Source of the DNA: Melioribacter sp051488665
Lineage (GTDB): Bacteria > Bacteroidota > Ignavibacteria > Ignavibacteriales > Melioribacteraceae
DNA: 64,000 bases
NCBI RefSeq assembly: GCF_051488665.1
Contig: NZ_JBPSEG010000008.1
Location: 83,988-147,987 of the forward strand
Reading direction: 5' to 3'
The notes under the pieces were generated by a model. The model was not told the origin of the DNA, did no database searches, and saw only the letters and a list, made by a program, of their open reading frames with translations. The translations under genes were made by a program, and so were the position numbers. Positions 48,134-56,266 of this stretch are shown here, in pieces. Position 1 is the stretch's first letter; each line of letters opens with the position of its first letter.

Positions 48134-49477
48134 ATGATTGAAGTCAGATTCAGCGCAATCAAACCGAACGGACAGGCGATTACAGGCACTTTAAACGAGC
48201 CTTCCTACGGAGAGGCTAAAAAGAAAATCCATAAACTTGCCGAAAAGCATAATCTTAAAATCCGCTCTATCCAGAAAAAAAGCTCTTATCTTTATAAAAT
48301 AAGACGCGGGAACGAAAAACCGATTACCGGAGAGCAGAGAGCTTTTTCGAAAGAAGAAGTAGTAAACGCTCTCCAAAAATTGGGTTACGACGTAATTTCG
48401 GTTAATAAAAAATTACTTGAATTCAATCTCAAACCGCCTCAACAGGATATCGTTTCTTTTGTTAAGATATCCGCCGAACTGCTTGAGCAAAAACTGCCTT
48501 ACAGCGAAATCCTTACGCTCCTTATAAACGACATTGAAAACAAAACACTCAGAGAGACATTAAAACAAATTAACAACGAATTGAAAAAAGGCGCAGACAG
48601 CCAAACCACGTTTTTAAGATACCAGTCGATATTCGGCAAGTTTACGGCTTACATGCTCGGACTGGCGTCCAAAAGCGGCAACATGGCGGAAATTTACAAA
48701 GCCACCGCCAAATTCCTCGAACGCCAGCAGGAATTTCGTAAGAATTTGAGAAGCGCTCTCATTACTCCGCTGGTTACTTTATTCGTTCTCTTTCTGGCTG
48801 TTTTGTTTTATGTCGGGTATATTTTTCCGGAAACCGCCAAACTTTTTGTGAAATTTAAGATAGATTTACCGCCTCTTACAGCCGCAACGCTTAATTTAAG
48901 CGAGTTTTTAATCGATAATGTATTATGGGTAACTCTGGCTTCGGTTCTGCCGCCCGTTTTTATCTGGCAGTTTGCCAAAAGCAAAAAAGGCAAAATGATT
49001 GTCGACAGGCTGATGTACAAGATACCCGTTATCGGTTCTTTGATTCATAAAACTTCGATCGAAGTATTTTGCCGCGTATTTTATACGCTCTACAGCGGCT
49101 CTGCGGAAAGTATCGAACCGATAAGAATCGCTGCGGAAGCCACGGGAAATTCGTATTTTGAGCATCAGATTAAAAACGTGGCAATACCCTTGATGATTAA
49201 AAAAGGTATCGGAGTTACGGAAGCTTTTCAGGCAAGCGGAGTTTTTACCGATACCGCTATATCGCGTTTTCATTCCGGCGAGGAAACCGGAACTATTAAA
49301 AATACGGCGCTGCAACTTGCAAATTACTACGAAAGCGAAACCGTATTTCGGCTAAAAAACGTTATCGAACTGATACAGGTGGTAATTGCAATGATTATTA
49401 TGATTGTAATGATAGCTTTGACGTTGATTTCCGCCGAAACGGCGACGATCAGTCCCAAATCCCCGATGATGGGGTAA
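48134..49477 (+). CDS. Inner-membrane platform protein, PilC/GspF-like
   Basis: Anchors the assembly motor. The 447 residues have an N-terminal soluble region (1-95) that is unusual, with ISAIKPNGQAITG-like start (VRFSAIKPNGQAI), then two GspF domains: ISAELLEQKLPYSEILTLL...KGADSQTTF and VFCRVFYTLYSGSAESIEPI...MIKKGIGVTEAFQASG. Three membrane helices are seen (about 217-237, 253-275 and 415-440). This is the standard GspF/PilC arrangement. Confidence 0.92.
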   Translation: MIEVRFSAIKPNGQAITGTLNEPSYGEAKKKIHKLAEKHNLKIRSIQKKSSYLYKIRRGNEKPITGEQRAFSKEEVVNALQKLGYDVISVNKKLLEFNLKPPQQDIVSFVKISAELLEQKLPYSEILTLLINDIENKTLRETLKQINNELKKGADSQTTFLRYQSIFGKFTAYMLGLASKSGNMAEIYKATAKFLERQQEFRKNLRSALITPLVTLFVLFLAVLFYVGYIFPETAKLFVKFKIDLPPLTAATLNLSEFLIDNVLWVTLASVLPPVFIWQFAKSKKGKMIVDRLMYKIPVIGSLIHKTSIEVFCRVFYTLYSGSAESIEPIRIAAEATGNSYFEHQIKNVAIPLMIKKGIGVTEAFQASGVFTDTAISRFHSGEETGTIKNTALQLANYYESETVFRLKNVIELIQVVIAMIIMIVMIALTLISAETATISPKSPMMG

Positions 49478-49507
49478 TTTTAAAATTTATAAAAAAGGTA
49501 TTTGATT

Positions 49508-51295
49508 ATGTTGGATTCGCAACTCGAAATGGCTGACAAGATCGGTTATCTCCTTCTTAAAAAAGGAATAATCGATTCCAACATACTCGAGCAGGCGCTT
49601 AAAATAAAGGAAGCCGATCAGCTTCAGAAAAAACGCAATCTCGCTCAAATTCTGGTCGAGGAATTCGGTTTTGAGCACGATGTGATTTTCCGCGAAGTGG
49701 CTATTCTTTATGCGTTCAAGGAACTGAATATTAAACCGGAAGAACTGCCGGAAGAACGAATCACCGAAATTAAAAACATAATGACCAAACAGGGCGAAGA
49801 AGTCAAACGCCTTTTGCTGGAACATCGCGTAATTCCTTTTAAATACGACGACAAGATCAAAGATAAACTTATACTTGCCGCAGTTGATCCGACCGACAGG
49901 AATTTGCCCAAAATAGCGTACGCTCTCAACGCCAAAAAATACGAGATCAATTACCTGCGCAAAAAGGACTACGACAAATTGATCAATATGCTGATAACTT
50001 CGGAAAACGAATATCTTAAAATGATTCAGGAAGCCGAAGAAGAATTTCAGATGGCGCAGGACGAAGCCAGCATCGACGAAGAAGAACTCGACGCCGAAAT
50101 AAACAAAAGCGCGCTGATAAATCTGGTCGAAGCCGCTTTGGTCGAAGGCGTAAGAAAAGGAGTAAGCGATATTCACATTATTCCCAAATCGGCTACCCGA
50201 ACCGAAATCCATTTCAGAATAGACGGCAAATTGCAATTGTGGCACGTTCAGGAAAATACGATGCCCGAAGCGGTTATGGCGGTTGTTAAAGACCGTTCCA
50301 AGGGACTCGACCGATTCGAACGCGAAAAAGCGCAGGACGGTTTTATCCAAAGAGAAATAGACGGACACATTATACGATTTCGAGTCTCCGTGCTGCCCAC
50401 GGTGGGAACCGAACTTAGAAATAAATTCGAAAGCATTGTAATTCGTATTCTCGACGACAGAAAAGTTATACGCGATTTGAGCAAACTCGGTTTGACCGGT
50501 TATGCCCGTACGGCTTTCGAAAAAGCTATCAAACAGCCGCAGGGAATGGTTATTCTGACCGGTCCAACCGGAAGCGGCAAATCGACTACTTTGATTGCGG
50601 CTTTGTATCAGGTAATCGACCCGACGAAAAATGTTCTTACCGTCGAAGACCCGGTTGAATACGTTATCGAAGGCGCGCGTCAGCTTAAGATCGGTCATAA
50701 AATGAATTTCGAGCAAGCGATAAGAGCTATATTGCGCCACGACCCGGATATCGTTTTGGTCGGCGAAATGCGCGATAAAGAAACCGCCGAGACGGCAATT
50801 AAACTTGCAAATACGGGTCACCTTACTTTTTCAACCCTTCACACAAACGACGCTCCGAGCGCCGTAGCTCGTCTCTATAAAATGGGAATAGAACCTTTTC
50901 TTATAGCATATGCCATTAATATTATCGTCGCTCAGCGTCTGATTAGAAGGCTGTGCGAATCATGCAAAAGAAAAGTGGATAATATAGAAGAGCATATCAA
51001 GTCTTCGGGTTTGAATTTGGAAGAATGGCAGGGATACGAAATTTACGAAGCAGTCGGCTGCGAAAAATGCAATAATACGGGATATAAAGGACGTCTTGCA
51101 ATCCACGAGGCGCTCTATTTTACAAAAGAAATAAGGAAAATTATCGTTTCTTCGGGCGAAGAAGTCGACGAGGAAGCCATCAGAACTCAAGCGCGAAAAG
51201 ACGGCACTAAAAGTTTGCGCGAGTCGGGTTTCGAAAAAGTTAGATTGGGACTTACTTCGATTCAGGAGGTAATCGGCGCAACAATGGAAGATTAA
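49508..51295 (+). CDS. Assembly ATPase, PilB/GspE-like
   Basis: Cytoplasmic motor for filament extension. About 595 residues: MshEN-type N-terminal domain (KIGYLLLKKGIIDSNILEQAL, with Lys instead of the usual c-di-GMP-contacting Arg), N2 domain with DIHIIPKSATRTEIHFRIDG, Walker A GPTGSGKSTT (about 352-361), Asp box EDPVEY, Walker B VGEMRDKETAE, His box LHTN and the zinc motif CESC...CEKCNNTGYKGR. ATG 49508 is chosen; TTG 49502 adds two residues. Directly follows the platform gene. Confidence 0.95.
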   Translation: MLDSQLEMADKIGYLLLKKGIIDSNILEQALKIKEADQLQKKRNLAQILVEEFGFEHDVIFREVAILYAFKELNIKPEELPEERITEIKNIMTKQGEEVKRLLLEHRVIPFKYDDKIKDKLILAAVDPTDRNLPKIAYALNAKKYEINYLRKKDYDKLINMLITSENEYLKMIQEAEEEFQMAQDEASIDEEELDAEINKSALINLVEAALVEGVRKGVSDIHIIPKSATRTEIHFRIDGKLQLWHVQENTMPEAVMAVVKDRSKGLDRFEREKAQDGFIQREIDGHIIRFRVSVLPTVGTELRNKFESIVIRILDDRKVIRDLSKLGLTGYARTAFEKAIKQPQGMVILTGPTGSGKSTTLIAALYQVIDPTKNVLTVEDPVEYVIEGARQLKIGHKMNFEQAIRAILRHDPDIVLVGEMRDKETAETAIKLANTGHLTFSTLHTNDAPSAVARLYKMGIEPFLIAYAINIIVAQRLIRRLCESCKRKVDNIEEHIKSSGLNLEEWQGYEIYEAVGCEKCNNTGYKGRLAIHEALYFTKEIRKIIVSSGEEVDEEAIRTQARKDGTKSLRESGFEKVRLGLTSIQEVIGATMED

Positions 51296-51323
51296 TAAGA
51301 ATAATTTCTTTATTTTAATAATT

Positions 51324-52550
51324 ATGACTGAACAGGCTAAACAATTATTATCGGCGTTCGTATCGAAGATACCCGAAATTTATTTCGGACCGGAAAGAGT
51401 GCGGTTTATCGCAGAGCATATCGATAAATTGAACGAAGAGCAGAAATTGCTTCTGCTGAAATATGCAAATCATATTCTTTCTTTGATGCTCGAACGTCAG
51501 GCGTCCGACGTTGAAATAGGCGGTTTCGGAACTCAGGGTTACGTCTGGTTCAGAATTTTCGGCAATAAAGAACGCGTCGAAGACCTGCCGCAGATGAATC
51601 CCGACGAAGCCGGCGTACTGATAATGTCGTTGTTGAATCCGAATCAGCGCCAGATACTTATGAACGAACGGAATCTCGATTTCAGCTATACGTTCTTCTA
51701 TGAAAAGGAAAATGTAAACGTGCGGTTTCGCGCCGACGCTTATTTCGATCTCGATACGCTTGCTTTGAACATGCGCGCAATTCAAGCTAAAGTGAGACCA
51801 TTGAATTCGCTCGAATTTCATCCGCTGGCGGTTAAAGCAATGAGCCATAATTACATAAAATTCGGGCTTTCGCTTGTAACCGGTATAACCGGTTCGGGTA
51901 AATCGACCACTCTCGACGCCATAATCGATTATCATAATCAATTCGATCCGTGTCACATCGTAATCATCGCATCGCCGGTTGAGTACGTCCATACGTCGAA
52001 AAAATCTATTATCAAACACCGCGAAGTCGGCAGGGATGTGCTTTCGTTCAAAGACGGAGTTATTCAGGCGTTGCGTCAGGACCCCGACATAATTGTAATA
52101 GGCGAAATGAGAGACCCCGAAACCATTATGGCAGCTCTCGAAGTAACCGATACAGGACATAAAGTTTTTTCGACTCTTCATACTTCTTCGGCGGTCGAAT
52201 CGATTGACCGTATTATAGCCGAAGTGCATCCTTCCGAACAGGAACGCGTAAGAAATCGACTGGCGGACGTTCTGATATCCGTAGTCTCTCAAAAACTAGT
52301 GCCGAGTCTCGACGGCAAGCGCGTTCTTGCAAAAGAAGTGTTGATTGTTACTCCGAGCGTTAAAGCCGCTATTAAAAACAATAATACAAGCGAAATTTAC
52401 ATGATGATAAATCAGGGCGGGCAACAAGGTATGATTACTCTGGAACAGGATTTGATTAGACTTTATACCGAGCGAAAGATTTCGAAAGAAAACGCTATCG
52501 CTTACGCCAATAATAAAACACGTATTATGCAGTTACTAAAAGCGGGATAA
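51324..52550 (+). CDS. PilT-like ATPase with altered Asp box
   Basis: Second motor of 408 residues, nearer PilT/PilU than PilB: no zinc motif, and an N-terminal PAS-like region (ASDVEIGGFGTQGYVWFRI...). Walker A is GITGSGKSTT (about 188-197), Walker B IGEMRDPETI (about 259-268), His box STLHTSSAVESIDRI. The usual EDPIEF of the Asp box is changed to ASPVEY (216-221), so both acidic residues next to the proline are lost. The family role would be retraction; with the altered Asp box it may work only in a mixed ring with another motor (inference). Confidence 0.88.
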   Translation: MTEQAKQLLSAFVSKIPEIYFGPERVRFIAEHIDKLNEEQKLLLLKYANHILSLMLERQASDVEIGGFGTQGYVWFRIFGNKERVEDLPQMNPDEAGVLIMSLLNPNQRQILMNERNLDFSYTFFYEKENVNVRFRADAYFDLDTLALNMRAIQAKVRPLNSLEFHPLAVKAMSHNYIKFGLSLVTGITGSGKSTTLDAIIDYHNQFDPCHIVIIASPVEYVHTSKKSIIKHREVGRDVLSFKDGVIQALRQDPDIIVIGEMRDPETIMAALEVTDTGHKVFSTLHTSSAVESIDRIIAEVHPSEQERVRNRLADVLISVVSQKLVPSLDGKRVLAKEVLIVTPSVKAAIKNNNTSEIYMMINQGGQQGMITLEQDLIRLYTERKISKENAIAYANNKTRIMQLLKAG

Positions 52551-52551
52551 A

Positions 52552-54105
52552 ATGAAATATCTGGTAAGCGTTTATACGGAAGGCGTCAATGCAAAAGTCG
52601 CATTGCTCGAAAAAGAGAAAGAATCCGTTAAGGTATTGCGGGTCTTGTCTCTCTCCGTATCCGCTCCCGGCGCTGCAGGCTCTAACGATTTTATGCTCGA
52701 TCTGGAAACTCCCGCGGCTGAAAGCGATTTGTCGTTCGACGAATTGGAAAACATTGCTGAAAGCGAGAGCGAAAGCGGGGACGTTTCCGATATCTCGCGA
52801 TTGAATTCTATATTGTCGGGCATTAAGCTTTCGCAGGTTCAATTTATGCCGGTTGTAAGCGAGCCGACGGCAAATTATCACTTCTCCGAAATTCCTGCGG
52901 AAGCAAACAAGAAGAAATTATTACAGGCAATAATTTCCGACATTTACGATTCCAAAGGCGTTAAAGTTACGCCCGATATGCTCGGTTATACCGAATTCGA
53001 CGAAAAAACAATTCTTAGCGTTTTTCTCGAAGGCGATATTCCCGCAGTTAGTCTCATTAACCGGCTGGCTAATTTTAATAAACGTCGCTATCTGAAAATT
53101 CCCGCCATTAAACCGGCTGAATTGTCGCTGGCTTATTATGTTGCAAAAAACGGAAACTTTTTCCCGGAAGACAATACTCTTATAATTTATATCGGCAGGG
53201 AAACGAGCAAGCTTATATTCCTCGAAGGAAATAAATTGAAACATATCGGCGCCACGCTCGACGTAGGCGTTTCAAATTTGCATACTTACGACGTTTATTT
53301 TTCGAAGATACTACTCGAAATGGAAAACGGCGGCATCTCCAAATTAGACAATATAATTTTGTGCGGCGAAGACCGTTCGGAAAACTTGATTCTTTCTTTT
53401 TACGGCACTTTCCCGGAAGCCAACGTCAGCGAGATGAAATTCGAAGATATCGACATTTCCGAATTGAGCGAGGAAGATCAGAAAGAGCTGGCTCTTTATT
53501 CGATCCCGATTTCCGCCGGAATCGAATATTTCGACGAGCTCGATAAAAAACATAAAGGCGTCAACATACTGCCGCGTTACATTCAGGAGAATCAGAAGTT
53601 TCTGCAATTCGGATGGCACAGTTATGCATTGATGCCGTTGTTGTTCGGCGCAACGTTTTTCTTCACGTTCGAGATATTGTCGAATATGCAGAAGATCAAC
53701 GAGCTCGACCTCGAAATTAACAGGCTTAATCAAAAACAGATACAAAACCAGGCTTTGATTGCGGAAATAACTCCGCTTCAAAACAGAATAAATAGTTTCG
53801 ACGCCACTCAGGCGATACTCGATTCAGCTACCGTCGACGCGGGAATCTGGAGCGAAAATCTTTCCGCAATATCCGACTTTATGGAACGGCGAAGAAACTT
53901 CTGGATATCGAAATTCGAAAATCCGAATCCCGGCGATATTATTATTTACGGTTTTTCTCTCTCCAGAAGCGTGCTTACGGAATTTGCCAGAAATTATCCC
54001 GCGGCGGTCGTAAAAAGCATTAACTCGGAAACAATACGCGAAAAGACGGCTTTCTCGTATATAATCAATCTGAAAATAAACGAAAAACAGAGCAGCGTTC
54101 AATGA
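52552..54105 (+). CDS. PilM-PilN-like fusion (GspL-like) protein
   Basis: Cytoplasmic actin-like platform plus membrane-spanning partner in one chain, 517 residues. N-terminal half (1-350) has PilM/GspL features (LLQAIISDIYDSKGVKVTPDMLGYTE, LIIYIGRETSKLIFLEG). One membrane helix (about 357-376, ALMPLLFGATFFFTFEIL) is followed by a coiled coil and a PilN-type periplasmic domain (about 440-510). An acidic insert (residues 50-85) is unusual. The next gene overlaps by four bases (ATGA). Confidence 0.8.
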   Translation: MKYLVSVYTEGVNAKVALLEKEKESVKVLRVLSLSVSAPGAAGSNDFMLDLETPAAESDLSFDELENIAESESESGDVSDISRLNSILSGIKLSQVQFMPVVSEPTANYHFSEIPAEANKKKLLQAIISDIYDSKGVKVTPDMLGYTEFDEKTILSVFLEGDIPAVSLINRLANFNKRRYLKIPAIKPAELSLAYYVAKNGNFFPEDNTLIIYIGRETSKLIFLEGNKLKHIGATLDVGVSNLHTYDVYFSKILLEMENGGISKLDNIILCGEDRSENLILSFYGTFPEANVSEMKFEDIDISELSEEDQKELALYSIPISAGIEYFDELDKKHKGVNILPRYIQENQKFLQFGWHSYALMPLLFGATFFFTFEILSNMQKINELDLEINRLNQKQIQNQALIAEITPLQNRINSFDATQAILDSATVDAGIWSENLSAISDFMERRRNFWISKFENPNPGDIIIYGFSLSRSVLTEFARNYPAAVVKSINSETIREKTAFSYIINLKINEKQSSVQ

Positions 54106-54989
54106 GCGCCAAAGTTAAAAATACCGTAATAATATTTATCATCCTCGTGCTGATAGTTATAGGAGGCGCTCTATTTAATTATGTCTATCTTAAAGGAAAA
54201 ATAGAGGACAGACAGAAGAAAATTAAAGATATGACATTGTTCCAGCTCGACACCGAAACGCTGGAGCAGCAGCTTATTCTTTTGAGGGACAGAGTTGCAA
54301 AACTCGACTCGATTCTTTCGAACAGAAAATACAACGTTCCGTTTAACTTGCCGCAATCCGACTTTTATGACTTCGTCAACAGAGTATCTTTTAATTTCTC
54401 GCCGTATTCATACGTAAATATCGAATACGACAGAACCGAAACGGGAGCGCAGCTAAATTATTATGTTTATAAACTGAGCGGAGTCGCCGAATTCAATGAT
54501 TTGAACAGATTGATTTACGCCATCGAGGAGAGCAAGATGTTGAAGAAAATCGGCGATCTTAATATGGCGAACAACGTACAGGTGGACGAAGACGGCATTC
54601 CGCATTATCTGGTTTCGTTCAAATTTAACGCCATGGTCTATTTCTCGAATGACGACCGTTTTTATGTGAAGGATTTTACGGAAAACCGGCTGACACCGAA
54701 TTTGATATACGACGTCTTCTATCCGTTAATACGCAACGAAATTCCGCCGAATGTCGAAGGACTTCTGGACGTTCAGACTGCGTCGCTGCTGGCGCTCATT
54801 CCCGACGGCGCATTCCTTTCCGACGCCAACGGCAATACTTATCTCTTGTGGGAAGGCGACAGAGTATATCTCGGATATTTGACTAAAATCGATTACGACA
54901 ACAATCAGGTCGATTTCCTTTTGAATAAAGGAGGCATTGTCGAAACGGTTACTCTCAAACTCGAAAAAGAAAATAAAAAGAGTAAATAA
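54102..54989 (+). CDS. PilO-PilP-like fusion protein
   Basis: Inner-membrane alignment-complex protein of 295 residues. One helix (8-30), a coiled coil (about 32-80), a ferredoxin-like PilO domain (about 85-190) and a C-terminal part (about 205-290) that looks like a PilP/GspC HR domain: VQTASLLALIPDGAFLSDANGNTYLLWEGDRVYLGYLTKIDYDNNQVDF. In most bacteria PilO and PilP are separate. The end is one base before the secretin gene. Confidence 0.75.
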   Translation: MSAKVKNTVIIFIILVLIVIGGALFNYVYLKGKIEDRQKKIKDMTLFQLDTETLEQQLILLRDRVAKLDSILSNRKYNVPFNLPQSDFYDFVNRVSFNFSPYSYVNIEYDRTETGAQLNYYVYKLSGVAEFNDLNRLIYAIEESKMLKKIGDLNMANNVQVDEDGIPHYLVSFKFNAMVYFSNDDRFYVKDFTENRLTPNLIYDVFYPLIRNEIPPNVEGLLDVQTASLLALIPDGAFLSDANGNTYLLWEGDRVYLGYLTKIDYDNNQVDFLLNKGGIVETVTLKLEKENKKSK

Positions 54990-54990
54990 A

Positions 54991-56235
54991 ATGAAAAGGT
55001 TAATTTTCATATCGGTCTTATTAATTGCCTCGTTGTTGAACGCGCAAGCAGACCTTCAGGAAAAGTTAAAAGGCTATGTCAATCCGGAAGAACTTGTAAC
55101 GCTTTCCGAAAATATTACTTTCAATCAGGCAATCGAAGTCTTGAGCGCGGTAAGTCAGAAAATCACAGGCAAAAAAATCGTATCGACAGTCGATATCAAT
55201 CAACCGATCGGTATAGAACTTAAAAACATTCAATATAAAAAAGCCTTGCTGATAATCGTACAATACAATAATTTGATGTACGAGGAAACCGAATCGACAA
55301 TAATCGTTAAAAGAAAAGACGACACGAAAGCCGAACTTTCGAAAGAAATTTATGCGCCGGTCGACGAGCGGGAAGTCAAAATTTCCGCGCTCCTATTTGA
55401 AGGGAATGTAGCGGAAATGAGAGAACGCGGAATTAATTGGGAATTCCTCCTTTCGCGAAGCGGACTCTCGATAGGAAGTAAACTCGTTACTCTGCAGGAA
55501 GAACAACAGCAAACATCCACTACGAATCAGGTGCAGCAGCAGCCGCCCGAATTCGGAGTAGAAACAAACTCCCAATTTACAATGGGCGAATTCGAAGGCG
55601 ACGCAACAGCATTGTTCCGTTTCTTCGAAACCGAGAATCTCGGAAAAATTATTTCTCGTCCCACCGTAAGCACGGTCAACGGCGTTAAGGGCAGAACTCA
55701 GGTCGGTTCGGATATATCGATAAAAGAACGCGACTTTGCCGGAAATATAATCGACCGTTTCTATTCGACGGGAACGATTATCGAAGTGACGCCCTACATT
55801 TATACCGAAGACGGCATCGATTATGTCTATATGAAACTCAAAGTCGAAAGGAGTTCGGCAAATCCGGGAACAATTACAACCGAAATAAGGAAGACTACGG
55901 CGGAAACAAGCGTGCTTCTGCTTGACGGCGAAGAAACAGCAATCGGAGGACTCTACGTCAACGAAGAAACTTCCGACAGACGCGGCGTGCCTATATTGAA
56001 AGACCTGCCATGGTGGGTTCTGGGACTGAGATATATTTTCGGCTACGACCAGAAATCAATCACCACTAAAGAAATAATCATGCTTATTAAAGCCGATATT
56101 CTGCCTTCGCTTAAAGACAGAATTGCCGACAAGAAGGGCAAAGGCGTTTTGAAAGAACAATTGAAAAAGAATGCGGAAGAAATGCAGCAGTACATGCAGG
56201 AATCCCAGCGGGATAAAGAGAACAAAGATAAATAA
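54991..56235 (+). CDS. Compact secretin (PilQ/GspD family)
   Basis: Outer-membrane pore of the filament/secretion system. About 414 residues, much shorter than PilQ or GspD (650-750). Signal peptide MKRLIFISVLLIASLLNAQA, an N-terminal STN/N0-like domain (about 30-120; FNQAIEVLSAVSQKITGKKIVSTVDIN), then the secretin core (about 125-390; ISRPTVSTVNGVKGRTQVGSDI, GTIIEVTPYI, TTAETSVLLLDGEETAIGGL and GVPILKDLPW). Glutamine-rich linker at 175-195. ATG 54991 is chosen because it starts the signal peptide. Confidence 0.9.
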   Translation: MKRLIFISVLLIASLLNAQADLQEKLKGYVNPEELVTLSENITFNQAIEVLSAVSQKITGKKIVSTVDINQPIGIELKNIQYKKALLIIVQYNNLMYEETESTIIVKRKDDTKAELSKEIYAPVDEREVKISALLFEGNVAEMRERGINWEFLLSRSGLSIGSKLVTLQEEQQQTSTTNQVQQQPPEFGVETNSQFTMGEFEGDATALFRFFETENLGKIISRPTVSTVNGVKGRTQVGSDISIKERDFAGNIIDRFYSTGTIIEVTPYIYTEDGIDYVYMKLKVERSSANPGTITTEIRKTTAETSVLLLDGEETAIGGLYVNEETSDRRGVPILKDLPWWVLGLRYIFGYDQKSITTKEIIMLIKADILPSLKDRIADKKGKGVLKEQLKKNAEEMQQYMQESQRDKENKDK

Positions 56236-56266
56236 TACGGCGACTCATTAACCATGTCGGGAAAAG

